In this document: in pieces, positions 7,997 through 17,224 of the stretch
How positions within the stretch are numbered: the stretch's first letter is position 1
Layout: each line of letters opens with the position of its first letter
Source of the DNA: CAYNRQ01 sp964399875
Lineage (GTDB): Archaea; Aenigmatarchaeota; Aenigmatarchaeia; QMZP01
Direction of reading: 5' to 3'
Length of the DNA: 32,838 bases
NCBI GenBank assembly: GCA_964399875.1
Contig: CAYNRQ010000005.1
Coordinates: 1-32,838 of the forward strand
The notes under the pieces: generated by a model
Told to the model about the DNA's origin: nothing
The model's database searches: none
What the model saw: the letters and a program-made list of their open reading frames with translations, nothing else
Made by a program: the position numbers and the translations under genes

Positions 7997-8419
7997 TCAA
8001 ATCATCCTTTTCAAAAGATCATTTATCTTTTCTCCTCTGTAACCCAGATCACCTTTAGGAAATCTTTTCTTTATGGATCTGTAACCTTTGGAAGGCGGGG
8101 ATAATCTGAAAACAGGTCTTATCTTTGCCACTCTGACTGTCTTTTCTTTCATTATCTTTCCTGCAATGGATTTTGACTCCTTTTGCTCTATTTTTTTGTT
8201 CTTTATGAACCCTCTTTTGTAAATAAGTGTTTCCAGGGTTTTTGGACTAATCTCCCCCCATGTTATAAAATTTCCCGCCTTTTTAAGCATGCCCTTAAAA
8301 TCAGGGCTATCAGGAACCAAAACACAGCGGTTTACCCTGTCAAGCCTTAGCATTTTCAATGTGTCCTGTATCTTCTCAGGAACGTCTACAGAACCCCTAA
8401 CCCTTACAACAGCATACAT
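7997..8419 (-). CDS. rpl30: 50S ribosomal protein L30 (uL30)
   Basis: 140 residues, the long archaeal/eukaryotic form (L7/L30). The L30 core is at about 1-55 (YAVVRVRG, LRLDRVNRCVLVPDSP), and the C-terminal extension ends with the family block RLSPPSKGYRSIKKRFPKG. The ATG overlaps the last base of the rps5 stop (TAATG), so translation is coupled. Confidence 0.95.
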   Translation of the reverse strand: MYAVVRVRGSVDVPEKIQDTLKMLRLDRVNRCVLVPDSPDFKGMLKKAGNFITWGEISPKTLETLIYKRGFIKNKKIEQKESKSIAGKIMKEKTVRVAKIRPVFRLSPPSKGYRSIKKRFPKGDLGYRGEKINDLLKRMI

Positions 8420-9165
8420 TATAAATCACCCTTTGTTCTGCTCAGGTTTTTCATTGCCTGAAAAACAGCATAAATAAGATTTCCCCTGGCCCTTGTGTTT
8501 CCAGATGTTTTGACCCAGACATCCCTGATACCTGCAAGATTCAGCATCTTTTTGGATGCTTTGTCAGCAACAATACCAACACCCTTTGGCGCAGGCAACA
8601 GCTTGACCTTAACAGAACCATGCTTGGCCTCTGCGCTGAACGGGATGGAATGGTCACCACCACATCCGCATTCCCATGATCCGCACCCTTTTTTGACCCT
8701 TATAACATTCAATTTTGCTTGATCAGTGGCCTTTTCAAGGGCTATTCTGTGTTCCCTGCTTGAGGCCTTTCCTAGACCAACGATATTTTTTTCATCACCT
8801 ATAACTATTATAGCAGTTAGCTTGAACCTCCTTCCTGATTTATGCATTCTTGCTGTTCTTTTTGTGGCTGTTCTTCTGATACCACCGCCCTTGCCTGGAC
8901 TCCCACCAATATAGATTACCTCTTGCTTTAAATCAGGCACCATAGTATCAACTATTTCTGGCTCCAGAATCACTTTGCCTTTCTCCAGTAACTCATCCAG
9001 ACTCTTGTACTTTCCCTTTAAGATATCATTACCAAGTTTTGTTTTGGGTATCCATTGATCTTCTGAATCAGCATCATGCAGCACTGTTCTGACTGTTTTT
9101 TCCTCTGCATCTGCCTCCTCAATCTTCTCTATTTCTGCCCTGGTTTCCTCTCTTTTTTCAATCAT
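8419..9165 (-). CDS. rps5: 30S ribosomal protein S5 (uS5)
   Basis: 248 residues. The N-terminal double-stranded RNA-binding domain is at about 75-145 (GGIRRTATKRTARMHKSGRR), followed by the S5 C-terminal domain (GIVADKASKKMLNLAGIRDV). A CGSWECGC motif resembles that of archaeal and eukaryotic S5/S2. ATG 9165 is chosen one base after the bud32 stop; the longer in-frame TTG at 9198 would overlap bud32 by 32 nt. The acidic N-terminal 35 residues are an extension. Confidence 0.95.
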   Translation of the reverse strand: MIEKREETRAEIEKIEEADAEEKTVRTVLHDADSEDQWIPKTKLGNDILKGKYKSLDELLEKGKVILEPEIVDTMVPDLKQEVIYIGGSPGKGGGIRRTATKRTARMHKSGRRFKLTAIIVIGDEKNIVGLGKASSREHRIALEKATDQAKLNVIRVKKGCGSWECGCGGDHSIPFSAEAKHGSVKVKLLPAPKGVGIVADKASKKMLNLAGIRDVWVKTSGNTRARGNLIYAVFQAMKNLSRTKGDL

Positions 9166-9166
9166 A

Positions 9167-9820
9167 CTATCCACTTTTGTATCTCCGCCTCTTTTCAATC
9201 TTTTCGAGCCTTTTCAGAACCTCCCCGGCCTTGGAATATTTTTGTTTGTAAACCTTTAAAATGTATTGCCAACTTTCATTTAAATACTTAAAATGAGTGC
9301 TCTTCAGGGCCTCATTAAGCAGGAACAGATCCACGGCCTTGTCTTCAACCCTTTCTGTCACCTTACCTAGACCGAAATCTATAATAAAAATACGGATAGT
9401 TTTAACCTCTGATGCCCGTCCGCCTTTACTGGCCGTTGTTTCATTCTTGATTATCATATTGCTTGTGGTTAAATCCCCATGCATAACATTGGCTGAATGA
9501 AGCCTTGCCAAGGCATCGCCGATTAAATTATAAACCTTCTCCCTGTCTGGTTTTTTCATGGCATTCAGGGCATCCTTGACCCTCTGGCCTTCAATAAACT
9601 CCATAACAAGCTCAGAGTCTCTTGTATCTAGAATCCGCGGGGTATCCACACCAGCCCTTCTGGCCCTGTCCATGAGCCTTTCCTCTACTCTTGTTCTTAA
9701 TCTTCGAATTCTCTTATCCAGTTCAGGGAGCCTGTAACCCTTTTTAACCCTGTCCTTAACAAGCTTATGCCCATCTTTCCATAGAATGGCCTCTGCGCCT
9801 CTTGCGATCTCTTTCAACAT
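9167..9820 (-). CDS. bud32: Bud32 (PRPK-type) kinase of the KEOPS complex
   Basis: This 217-residue compact RIO/Bud32-like kinase has HGDLTTSNMI at about 114-123 (catalytic loop) and IDFGLG at about 147-152 (metal-binding DFG). In KEOPS, Bud32 works with Kae1, Cgi121 and Pcc1 to make t6A37 on ANN-decoding tRNAs. In many archaea it is fused to Kae1; here it stands alone. It heads the rps5-rpl30-rpl15-secY operon where rpl18 would normally lie, and is divergent from proS with 38 nt between the two chosen starts. Confidence 0.9.
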   Translation of the reverse strand: MLKEIARGAEAILWKDGHKLVKDRVKKGYRLPELDKRIRRLRTRVEERLMDRARRAGVDTPRILDTRDSELVMEFIEGQRVKDALNAMKKPDREKVYNLIGDALARLHSANVMHGDLTTSNMIIKNETTASKGGRASEVKTIRIFIIDFGLGKVTERVEDKAVDLFLLNEALKSTHFKYLNESWQYILKVYKQKYSKAGEVLKRLEKIEKRRRYKSG

Positions 9821-9858
9821 AGCATTATTTTAAAAACATGGAACTTAAAAAAGATTAT
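9821..9858. promoter_or_regulatory. Divergent bud32 / proS promoter
   Basis: TTTTAAAA at 9828-9835 is a near-palindromic TATA-like box. It lies about 27 nt before ATG 9859, which makes that the better proS start than ATG 9838. On the minus strand, bud32 could use TTTTTTAAG at about 9845. Confidence 0.5.
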
Positions 9859-11313
9859 ATGGCAGAGGATAAACAAGAAAAAGAAACCCCTGGTATAAAA
9901 TACAAAAAAAAGGATTTTGCTAAGTGGTATCCTGATGTTGTGGTAAAGTCCGGAATGGCTGACTATTCGCCTATTGCTGGCTGCATGATTATAAGGCCGC
10001 ATGCATATGCTATCTGGGAGAGCATACAAAAACATTTTGATAAAAAGCTTAAGGACGCAGGACACAGGAATGCATATTTCCCGCTGTTTATACCTGAAAA
10101 GTTTCTGAAAAAAGAGGCCGAACATTTTGAAGGCTTCACCCCAGAGGTCGCTTGGGTAGAAGGGGATAATGAGAAATTTGCATTAAGGCCCACATCAGAA
10201 ACCATAATCTACGATTCCTTTTCCAAGTGGATAAGATCATGGAGAGACCTTCCTTTACTTGTGAACCAGTGGTGCAATATTGTCAGATGGGAGACCAAAG
10301 TGACCAGACTTTTCTTGAGGACAAGGGAATTCCTTTGGCAAGAAGGCCATACAGCACACATCACCAAGGAAGAAGCTGATAAAGAGGTTAAGCTCACACT
10401 TGATTTGTATAGAGACTTAATTGAAAACCAGCTTGCAATACCGATACTTATAGGAGAAAAAACACCAAAGGAAAGGTTTCCAGGAGCCCTGTACACTATG
10501 ACCCTGGAAGCTTTAATGCCTGATGGTAAAGCTCTTCAAATGGGCACAACACATAACCTGGGCCAGAACTTCTCGAAACCGTTTGGAATAAAATTCATAG
10601 ACAGGGACAAAAAAGAAAAATATGTGTGGCAGACCTCCTGGGGAGTTTCTACCAGGTTAATAGGTGCATTAATCATGGTACATGGAGATGATAAAGGCCT
10701 TGTTCTTCCACCAAGGATAGCACCAATACAGGTTGTTATAGTGCCTATCGTTTTTGAGAAACCCAAAGAAATTGGCGGTGAAAAAATTACAAAGAGACAG
10801 ATTTTAAAAAAAGCAGAAGAATTAAGAAAAGAACTGAGCAAAGAATTCTCTGTGAAATTAGATAGCAGAGAAACCTATAGTCCTGGCTGGAAATTTAATG
10901 AATGGGAAATGAGAGGAGTTCCATTAAGGATAGAGATAGGACCCAAGGATATTAGTAAGAATCAGGTTGTCCTGGTCAGAAGGGACACAGGAGAAAAGAA
11001 AGCAGTTAAAATAAAGGACATAAAAAAATCAGCAGATCAGATACTGGAGAACATACAAAAAAACCTTTTCGCAAGGGCCAAGAAATTCCTAAAGGAGAAC
11101 ACAGTACAAATGAAGAACTATAATGATTTTAAGAATGCAATAAAGAACAAAAAGATGGTAAAGATGGGCTGGTGCGGAGACCAGAAATGTGAGGATAAGA
11201 TACAAGAGGACACAGCAGCAACCATCCGCCTGGTCACCAAGGAAAAACCAAAAGACAAATGCATCTGCGGAAAAAAGGCAAAATCTGTTGTTTATGCGGC
11301 AAAACAATACTAA
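9859..11313 (+). CDS. proS: Prolyl-tRNA synthetase, archaeal/eukaryotic type
   Basis: 484 residues; charges tRNA-Pro with proline. Class II motifs are visible: motif 1 around HFDKKLKDAGHRNAYFPLF, motif 2 with RWETKVTRLFLRTREFLW, and motif 3 with TSWGVSTRLIGALI. The anticodon-binding domain (from about 280) is followed by the archaeal C-terminal zinc-binding extension with CGDQKC and CICG. It lacks the bacterial editing domain, as expected for the short form. The start is set by promoter spacing; ATG 9838 would add seven residues. Confidence 0.95.
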   Translation: MAEDKQEKETPGIKYKKKDFAKWYPDVVVKSGMADYSPIAGCMIIRPHAYAIWESIQKHFDKKLKDAGHRNAYFPLFIPEKFLKKEAEHFEGFTPEVAWVEGDNEKFALRPTSETIIYDSFSKWIRSWRDLPLLVNQWCNIVRWETKVTRLFLRTREFLWQEGHTAHITKEEADKEVKLTLDLYRDLIENQLAIPILIGEKTPKERFPGALYTMTLEALMPDGKALQMGTTHNLGQNFSKPFGIKFIDRDKKEKYVWQTSWGVSTRLIGALIMVHGDDKGLVLPPRIAPIQVVIVPIVFEKPKEIGGEKITKRQILKKAEELRKELSKEFSVKLDSRETYSPGWKFNEWEMRGVPLRIEIGPKDISKNQVVLVRRDTGEKKAVKIKDIKKSADQILENIQKNLFARAKKFLKENTVQMKNYNDFKNAIKNKKMVKMGWCGDQKCEDKIQEDTAATIRLVTKEKPKDKCICGKKAKSVVYAAKQY

Positions 11314-11351
11314 TATATAATTTATTAACTATTTTTGTTTGTGGTGATATT

Positions 11352-12017
11352 TTGGATAATCTTATATTTGATGCAGATGGTGTTTTGTTTGATTCTGAAC
11401 CGCACTATACACGTGCAGTTCAGGAAACCTTCAGGCATTATGGTGTGGAAATAACCACTGAAGAGTATGTGAGGAGATGGATGATAGAACAGACATACAC
11501 TAAAGGTGTCATAAGAGATTATGATATAAAGGACAGTATAGACAATATCAGGGAAAGGAAGGCGGAGATAATGGCAAGACTCATTCAAAATGAACTGGAG
11601 ATGATACCCCATGCCATGGAAATGGTGGAGAGGCTTTGCAATGGATATCAGACGGGCATTGTCACATCCTCTTCTAGAAGAGATATAATGATGAAGCTGA
11701 AAAAATTCAGTCTTGTTGATTTTTTTCCATTAATAGTTGCGTCTGGTGACACAGAAAGATCAAAACCGCACCCAGACCCATACCAAAAGATGGTTGATAT
11801 GATGAAGGCCGATCCCGGCAAAACTGTTGTGATAGAAGACAATCCATCCGGAGTGCGGTCAGCAAAGGCAGTTAAGCCAGGAGGCTGCAGGGTTATAGCA
11901 TACCCAAACGGTTTTACAGGAGACATGGATTTCAGCCATGCCGATATTATTGTTTCCAGTCTGGAAGAGATTGACAAAGGGATGATAAAAAGACTGCTAT
12001 ATCCTGTTGATGTGTGA
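11352..12017 (+). CDS. HAD-superfamily phosphatase (phosphoglycolate / beta-PGM-like)
   Basis: About 221 residues. The HAD motifs are all present: DADGVLFDSEP (nucleophile and acid Asp, residues about 7-9), TSSSR (motif II), K in SKPHPDPY (motif III) and IEDNPSGVRSA (motif IV). The helical cap inserted after motif I is the C1 type seen in phosphoglycolate phosphatases and beta-phosphoglucomutase. The substrate cannot be told from sequence. TTG 11352 is chosen because GGTGA lies 4 nt upstream and no ATG is available before the nucleophile; a start inside the proS 3' end is unlikely. Confidence 0.85.
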   Translation: MDNLIFDADGVLFDSEPHYTRAVQETFRHYGVEITTEEYVRRWMIEQTYTKGVIRDYDIKDSIDNIRERKAEIMARLIQNELEMIPHAMEMVERLCNGYQTGIVTSSSRRDIMMKLKKFSLVDFFPLIVASGDTERSKPHPDPYQKMVDMMKADPGKTVVIEDNPSGVRSAKAVKPGGCRVIAYPNGFTGDMDFSHADIIVSSLEEIDKGMIKRLLYPVDV

Positions 12018-12158
12018 TCCAGCAAATATTTAAAACATCCTGATAATAATAGAGTGATTGAGATGAAGGGTGGATGTCCCGTATCTGGATAGAAAGTCTG
12101 TTTCTCTTAGTAATATTTATCTTGGTCCAGTCTTAATCTTTAAGATAGGGGTGCTGTT

Positions 12159-14552
12159 ATGAAGCCAAGGCTAGATGGCAAGAGATGGAGCAAGGATTTT
12201 GAGAAGCCCATCTATACTGAATGGAAGGATAAAAAAGTCTACAGGTTTGATAAGAAAAGCAGCAAACCTGTTTATTCCATAGACACGCCACCACCTTATG
12301 TTAACAGGCCTGTTCATATAGGCCAGGCCACCACCTATATACTGATGGATTTCTTTGCAAGATTCAGGAGGATGACCGGCCATAATGTCCTGTTTCCCCT
12401 TGGTCTGGACAGAAACGGACTGCCGATTGAAATGGCAGCAGAAGAAAAATTCGGGGTTAAGCTCACAAAGATATCAAGGAAGAAGGCTCTGGAGTATTGT
12501 AAATCTATCCTTAAGGAATCAAGCCTGGTCTCAACTGATACATTCCTGCGGTCAGGTATAAGCTTTAATTCATGGGATCTTGGAACAGGGATAGGGGATA
12601 TTTATCAGACGGATTCAGAGGATTACAGGAAACTAACACAGGAAACCTTTATTGATCTTTACAAGAAAGGTCTTATCTATCAGGATGAGAGGGTCAATAA
12701 CTGGTGTCCCGGTTGCCAGACCACCATAGCTGATGCAGAGGTTATTTACAAGGAATTGCCCACACACTTCAATGATGTTGTTTTCAGGGTAAAGGAAACC
12801 GGGGAGAAGATAATAATAGGAACCACAAGACCTGAATTAATCTGCACATGCGCCATGATTATTTACCATCCTGGTGACAAGAGATACAAACATCTTGAAG
12901 GCAGGACAGCTGTCACACCTATCTTTGAAAAAGAGATTCCCATAAAGCCCCACCCAATGGCTGACCCTGAAAAGGGAACAGGTATAATGATGATGTGCGC
13001 TTTTGGTGATTTAACAGATATAAGGTTCTTCAGGGAGCAGAAAATAAAACCCATAATAGCCATAGAAAAGGATGGGACAATGAACAAGCATGCTGGCTTC
13101 TTAAAAGGTCTTACAATCAAGGATGCCCAGAAAAGAATGATAGAAGAGTTAAAGAAGAGAGAACTTCTGGTAAAACAGAAAAAAACAACGCACAGGACAC
13201 CCATATGTGAAAGAAGCAAGGACCCTATAGAATTTATATCCATGAAGGAGTGGTATGTAAAACAGGTTAAATTCAAGAAAAAAATGAAGGAACTTTCATA
13301 TAAGATGAAATTTTTCTCACCAGCATCCAGGCAGATTCTTCTGAACTGGATAGATTCCATATCCATAGACTGGCCTATATCCAGGAGAAGATTTTACGCA
13401 ACAGAGGTCCCTGTGTGGTACTGCGGGGTGTGCAATGATGTTATAGTCCCGCCCAAGGGCAGGTATTACAGGCCATGGATGGAGAAACCACCGGTAAAGA
13501 AATGCAAATGCGGTTCTTCAGATTTCATTCCTGACTTAAGGGTTTTTGATACATGGTTTGATTCATCCATATCCCCCCTTTACATTCTGAAGTATTCAAG
13601 GGATGATGAGTTCTTCCAGAAGAACACGCCTTGCTCACTAAGGCCGCAGGGAAAAGAGATAGTAAGGACATGGCTATACTATACTGTTTTTAAGGACTGG
13701 CTGCTGACCAGGAAGGTCATATTCAGGGATGTTTTTATCCACAATCACATACTTGACGAGAAGGGCTACAAGATGTCCAAGTCCTTGGGGAATGTTATAG
13801 ATCCTGCAGAGGTTATTGACAGGTTTGGTGCAGAACCTTTCAGGTTGTGGACTGCTGTGGAGGGCAATCTGACAAAAACAGATTTCAGGTGTTCCTTTGA
13901 AAGGGTTGAGGGTGCCGGGAAGTTTCTGACAAAATTCTGGAACATAGCAAGATTTATTTCCCTGTTTCCTGAACCGAAAGGAAAATCAGAGCTTGCGGAC
14001 ACGGACAAATGGATACTGAAGGAGCTGAATGAGATAGTGATGGATACGGGGAGGAAGTATGAAAAATATGATTTCCATGGGCCTGTTACCAGGATAAAAA
14101 ATTTCTTGTGGGAGGCCTTTGCTTCGCATTATATAGAGATTGTCAAGAACAGGGCCTACAATCAGGATGGTAAGTTTACCAAGAAAGAGCAGGAAGCTGC
14201 TATCTACACATTAAACAAGGTTCTGGATACAACCCTTAAGCTCCTGGCACCTGTTATACCATTCATAACATACAAAATATACAAGGATCTTAAAGGCAGG
14301 GACATACATTTTGAGGAATTCCCAGAACCGGATAAAAAACTGATAAAAGCCAAGCTCAGCTTCACCACAGAGGATGTTGTGGAACTTAACAGCACCATTT
14401 GGAAGGCCAAGAAGGACAAGGGCCTATCTCTTAGGGAAAAGGTAAAATCAGCCATAATACCAGAAAAACTAAAGGCATTGGAAAAGGATCTGAAAGAGGC
14501 TCATAACATAGGAGAGCTTATGTACGGGAAGAAGATTACTATTTCTTTATGA
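12159..14552 (+). CDS. valS: Valyl-tRNA synthetase
   Basis: 797 residues, class Ia. HIGQ at 53-56 and KMSKS at about 538-542 are the two catalytic signatures. The CP1 editing domain (about 180-340) carries the GTTRPEL motif, and a zinc-like pair (WCPGC, WYCGVC, CKCG) is present. An anticodon-binding helical domain follows the Rossmann core. It is somewhat shorter than typical ValRS; the long C-terminal coiled-coil arm of bacterial enzymes is absent, as in archaea. GGGGTG lies 6 nt before the ATG as a Shine-Dalgarno, and a TATA-like AATATTTAT about 45 nt upstream fits a short leader. Confidence 0.9.
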   Translation: MKPRLDGKRWSKDFEKPIYTEWKDKKVYRFDKKSSKPVYSIDTPPPYVNRPVHIGQATTYILMDFFARFRRMTGHNVLFPLGLDRNGLPIEMAAEEKFGVKLTKISRKKALEYCKSILKESSLVSTDTFLRSGISFNSWDLGTGIGDIYQTDSEDYRKLTQETFIDLYKKGLIYQDERVNNWCPGCQTTIADAEVIYKELPTHFNDVVFRVKETGEKIIIGTTRPELICTCAMIIYHPGDKRYKHLEGRTAVTPIFEKEIPIKPHPMADPEKGTGIMMMCAFGDLTDIRFFREQKIKPIIAIEKDGTMNKHAGFLKGLTIKDAQKRMIEELKKRELLVKQKKTTHRTPICERSKDPIEFISMKEWYVKQVKFKKKMKELSYKMKFFSPASRQILLNWIDSISIDWPISRRRFYATEVPVWYCGVCNDVIVPPKGRYYRPWMEKPPVKKCKCGSSDFIPDLRVFDTWFDSSISPLYILKYSRDDEFFQKNTPCSLRPQGKEIVRTWLYYTVFKDWLLTRKVIFRDVFIHNHILDEKGYKMSKSLGNVIDPAEVIDRFGAEPFRLWTAVEGNLTKTDFRCSFERVEGAGKFLTKFWNIARFISLFPEPKGKSELADTDKWILKELNEIVMDTGRKYEKYDFHGPVTRIKNFLWEAFASHYIEIVKNRAYNQDGKFTKKEQEAAIYTLNKVLDTTLKLLAPVIPFITYKIYKDLKGRDIHFEEFPEPDKKLIKAKLSFTTEDVVELNSTIWKAKKDKGLSLREKVKSAIIPEKLKALEKDLKEAHNIGELMYGKKITISL

Positions 14553-14584
14553 GAACTCCCACTAAGTGGGAACAGTGTGGGAAA

Positions 14585-14594
14585 TATTTATAAA
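14585..14594 (+). promoter_or_regulatory. TATA-like box for the two-gene unit at 14616
   Basis: TATTTATAAA lies about 26 nt before ATG 14616, so that start is preferred over the in-frame ATG at 14577, which precedes the box. Confidence 0.5.
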
Positions 14595-14615
14595 TCCCTG
14601 GGTCAAAATTTAGTC

Positions 14616-14774
14616 ATGGTATTTAAAAAACTAGAACTTTTGCAGAAAAGGCTTAACATGCTTGAAGGCGGAGATATAGAGATAAGACTATCACAAAACC
14701 ACCCCCTGCGTGAAGAGATAAAGGCAATGTTTGAGAAAAGAAATGCATTCAAAAGGATTCTAGAGGTGTCATAG
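14616..14774 (+). CDS. Small helical protein of unknown function
   Basis: A 52-residue charged, probably all-helical protein (KLELLQKRLNMLEGGD...HPLREEIKAMFEKRN). I do not recognise the family. It abuts the next gene (TAG immediately followed by ATG), so the two are surely co-transcribed and probably coupled in translation, suggesting partners. Confidence 0.6.
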   Translation: MVFKKLELLQKRLNMLEGGDIEIRLSQNHPLREEIKAMFEKRNAFKRILEVS

Positions 14775-15032
14775 ATGGGTTATATAAGCAAGGCTGCTGT
14801 TTCTTCTATGTTAGGATCAATGGGCTGTGCAATTGGAAAGGAAAAAGCAGAGTTCGGAGATAATATAACAGGTATACCTGTTTTTGATACAAACGGGCAA
14901 ACCGTTGGCTATATATCAGGCAATGGCAGGAAAACATTTTACACATTAATAGAATCCGATATTGTAGAAAGCATTGCACACACTCTGAGAGGGAAAGGCA
15001 TTGTTTCTACAGTAAGAAAAATACAGGTTTAA
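14775..15032 (+). CDS. Small protein of unknown function
   Basis: An 85-residue protein, not recognised. The centre reads like a short beta-rich domain (DNITGIPVFDTNGQTVGYIS), weakly reminiscent of small PRC-barrel-like or swapped-hairpin folds; this is only an impression. No signal peptide or membrane segment. It is the second gene of a two-gene unit upstream of RNase Z, which begins 34 nt later. Confidence 0.6.
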   Translation: MGYISKAAVSSMLGSMGCAIGKEKAEFGDNITGIPVFDTNGQTVGYISGNGRKTFYTLIESDIVESIAHTLRGKGIVSTVRKIQV

Positions 15033-15066
15033 GTTATTTTTATTCTATAAATCCCAAATTAAAATC

Positions 15067-15972
15067 ATGTTAGAGATAGTTTTTTTAGGAACAGGATCTG
15101 GAATACCCAGCAAGAGAAGGAATCATGCTGCCATATGGCTGAGATACGAGGGAGATTCTTTTTTATGGGACTGCGGAGAAGGCACACAGAGGCAGATCCT
15201 TCAGGCAAAGATAAACTTCATGAAGATAGACAGGATATTTATCACACACTGGCATGCAGATCACTGGGCAGGCCTCATAAGTCTGATTCAGACCATGAAT
15301 CTGGAGAAAAGGAAAAAAACATTGTACATCTATGGTCCAGAGGCAGAAAGGTTTGTTTCTGATATACTGGATCTGGATTACTGGGGACCCAGATTCAGGG
15401 TTGTTGCAGTGAACGTTCCTTTTGAGGGAAATGAGATAACAACACTCTTAAAGACCAAGAACTATTATATCTCCTCAACACCGGTTAAGCATACAGTACC
15501 TGCCGTGGCCTACTGCTTTAAGGAAAGGGATTCCTGGAACGTGGATTTGAAGAACAGGGGAAAAAAGTATGGATTAAGACAGGGCCCGCTTATAGGCAAA
15601 CTTAAAAAGAAGGGGGAGCTGATATTTAAAGGAAAAAGGATAAGGCTGGAGGATGTTGGAATAATTAAAAAAGGGAACAAGGTTGTCTATTCAGGAGACA
15701 CAAAAACATGTGACAATCTTTTGAAACTATCCCGGGATGCTGATGTGCTCATACATGACGCAACCTTTATTGATGAGAAGGAGAACAGGATGCACACAGG
15801 AGCCAAGGATGCTGCCAGGATGGCCAAAAAGGCCGGGGTTAAGAAGCTCATACTTACACACTTTTCAAGAAGATATGTGGATGTTAGGCCTTTAGAGGAA
15901 GAAGCCAAGAAATTGTTTGAAAACACTACAGTGGCTGAGGATTTTATGAGAATAACATTAAAGAAGAAGTGA
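15067..15972 (+). CDS. rnz: Ribonuclease Z (tRNA 3'-end endonuclease)
   Basis: 301 residues, short-form RNase Z of the metallo-beta-lactamase fold. The zinc motif HWHADH is at about 61-66, GTGSGIPSKRRNHAA at the N-terminus is the family block, and VYSGDT (about 213-218), HDATF and LTHFSRRY supply the remaining ligands and the HEAT-type end. It cleaves the 3' trailer of pre-tRNAs; none of the three tRNAs here encodes CCA, so this enzyme plus CCA addition is needed for all of them. A family-typical exosite insertion (about 150-195) is present. Confidence 0.95.
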   Translation: MLEIVFLGTGSGIPSKRRNHAAIWLRYEGDSFLWDCGEGTQRQILQAKINFMKIDRIFITHWHADHWAGLISLIQTMNLEKRKKTLYIYGPEAERFVSDILDLDYWGPRFRVVAVNVPFEGNEITTLLKTKNYYISSTPVKHTVPAVAYCFKERDSWNVDLKNRGKKYGLRQGPLIGKLKKKGELIFKGKRIRLEDVGIIKKGNKVVYSGDTKTCDNLLKLSRDADVLIHDATFIDEKENRMHTGAKDAARMAKKAGVKKLILTHFSRRYVDVRPLEEEAKKLFENTTVAEDFMRITLKKK

Positions 15973-16072
15973 ATACAGCTAATTATATTAGATAACCAAA
16001 AAATTAATCACTATATAAACTTAACCGATAGTTTTATATATAAGTAGTTGTTACTATTCAAAGGTGAAAAAT

Positions 16073-16306
16073 ATGGGAAACTTTAGATACATAACTTGCA
16101 GGACAGTTGCCAACAGGTCAGGAGAAGAAAAAGGCAGAGTAAAGGCATTTGTCAGAAACGGATCAGACAACATTGAAGGTGAATACAAATGCCCTGAGTG
16201 CGAAAACAAAGGAAAGATTAACCAGATTTTCAAAAGGCCTATAAACATAAAATGCGAGAAATGTGGTTTCTTGATGAGATTGCCAAAGCTAAAGGGCAAG
16301 AAATAG
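16073..16306 (+). CDS. Small zinc-ribbon protein
   Basis: 77 residues with two zinc knuckles, CPEC at about 43-46 and CEKC at about 65-68, and a basic C-terminus. The function is unknown; small ribbon proteins of this kind often bind RNA or ribosomes in archaea. ATG 16073 is chosen because GGTGA is 5 nt upstream; the GTG at 16064 lies inside that Shine-Dalgarno. A TATA-like TTTTATATATAA lies at about 16031-16042. Confidence 0.7.
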   Translation: MGNFRYITCRTVANRSGEEKGRVKAFVRNGSDNIEGEYKCPECENKGKINQIFKRPINIKCEKCGFLMRLPKLKGKK

Positions 16307-16340
16307 ATTTCTTTTTATTTTGCTTTACCAAATATAAAAC

Positions 16341-17186
16341 ATGTTCAAATATTTTTACGAAATAGTATCCATCATAGCAGGCATTATAATATTATTGCTG
16401 AATTTTTTAATAGTATCTGACATAGCCCCATTCATCGTTCCTATATTAAATGTCGTGGGCGGTTTGATTGCAGTAACACCACCCACATTATTATTTCTCA
16501 ACAGATACAAAACAACCAAGGAGATAGAGCAGCAGTTTATATTTTTCATAAGGGATCTGACGGATTCTATTAATTCCGGAATGACTCTGCCCATGGCTCT
16601 CAAGCACTGTTCAAAAAAGAATTACGGAAAATTAAATCAAAGCATAAATTACCTCGCTTCTCAGGTTGATTGGGGTATTCCATTTAAGAGGGCACTCCAA
16701 ACCTTTGGAAAGAAAACAAACTCGGTTCCAATAAAAAGGGCTATTACAACAATAATACAAACATATGAAGTTGGAGGAAAGATATCTGATACATTAAGCG
16801 CTGTGGGAAGATCTTTGATAGAAATAGACAAAATCAAGAAGGAGAGATCAGCATCTGTGCATGCACAGATAATAACATCCTATATGATATTCTTTGTTTT
16901 TATCTTCATTCTTATAATACTCAATACTGTTTTAATCCCTGCTCTTGTGTCACCAGAAACACCAGAGATTTATGCAACCACGGAAGAAACGATGCCTATA
17001 ACACAGGAGATATATACAGAAAGCTTCATAAATTTTGTGCTGATCCAGGGTTTTTTTGCAGGGCTTGCTACAGGGAAAATGGCAGAAGGATCAATAGCAT
17101 CTGGCATTAAACATTCTTTACTGCTGATGGTCATAGGCTACACACTGTTCTCCTTCAGTTCACAATTTCAATTAAGTATATTCTAA
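16341..17186 (+). CDS. Type IV pilus/archaellum-like platform protein (T2SSF, TadC/ArlJ-like)
   Basis: 281 residues. Two N-terminal membrane helices (about 8-27, 31-53) are followed by one cytoplasmic T2SSF helical bundle (about 60-165, with FIRDLTDSINSGMTLPMALK), a helix at about 175-200 and two C-terminal helices (about 230-275). This is the membrane platform on which the assembly ATPase acts. The next two genes encode pilins, so this is a small pilus locus. The ATPase and prepilin peptidase are not in the window and must be elsewhere. One T2SSF domain rather than the two of ArlJ suggests a TadB/TadC-like half-size protein. Confidence 0.75.
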   Translation: MFKYFYEIVSIIAGIIILLLNFLIVSDIAPFIVPILNVVGGLIAVTPPTLLFLNRYKTTKEIEQQFIFFIRDLTDSINSGMTLPMALKHCSKKNYGKLNQSINYLASQVDWGIPFKRALQTFGKKTNSVPIKRAITTIIQTYEVGGKISDTLSAVGRSLIEIDKIKKERSASVHAQIITSYMIFFVFIFILIILNTVLIPALVSPETPEIYATTEETMPITQEIYTESFINFVLIQGFFAGLATGKMAEGSIASGIKHSLLLMVIGYTLFSFSSQFQLSIF

Positions 17187-17193
17187 GAATTAA

Positions 17194-17202
17194 TTATATA
17201 AG
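17194..17202 (+). promoter_or_regulatory. TATA-like box for pilin 1
   Basis: TTATATAAG lies about 27 nt before ATG 17225, giving a leaderless or nearly leaderless pilin mRNA separate from the platform gene. Confidence 0.5.
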
Positions 17203-17224
17203 CAATCGGATTATAATCATATAT

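Noticed and set aside
9166..9198. Longer S5 start at TTG 9198
   Set aside because: It overlaps bud32 by 32 nt; ATG 9165 follows the bud32 stop directly.
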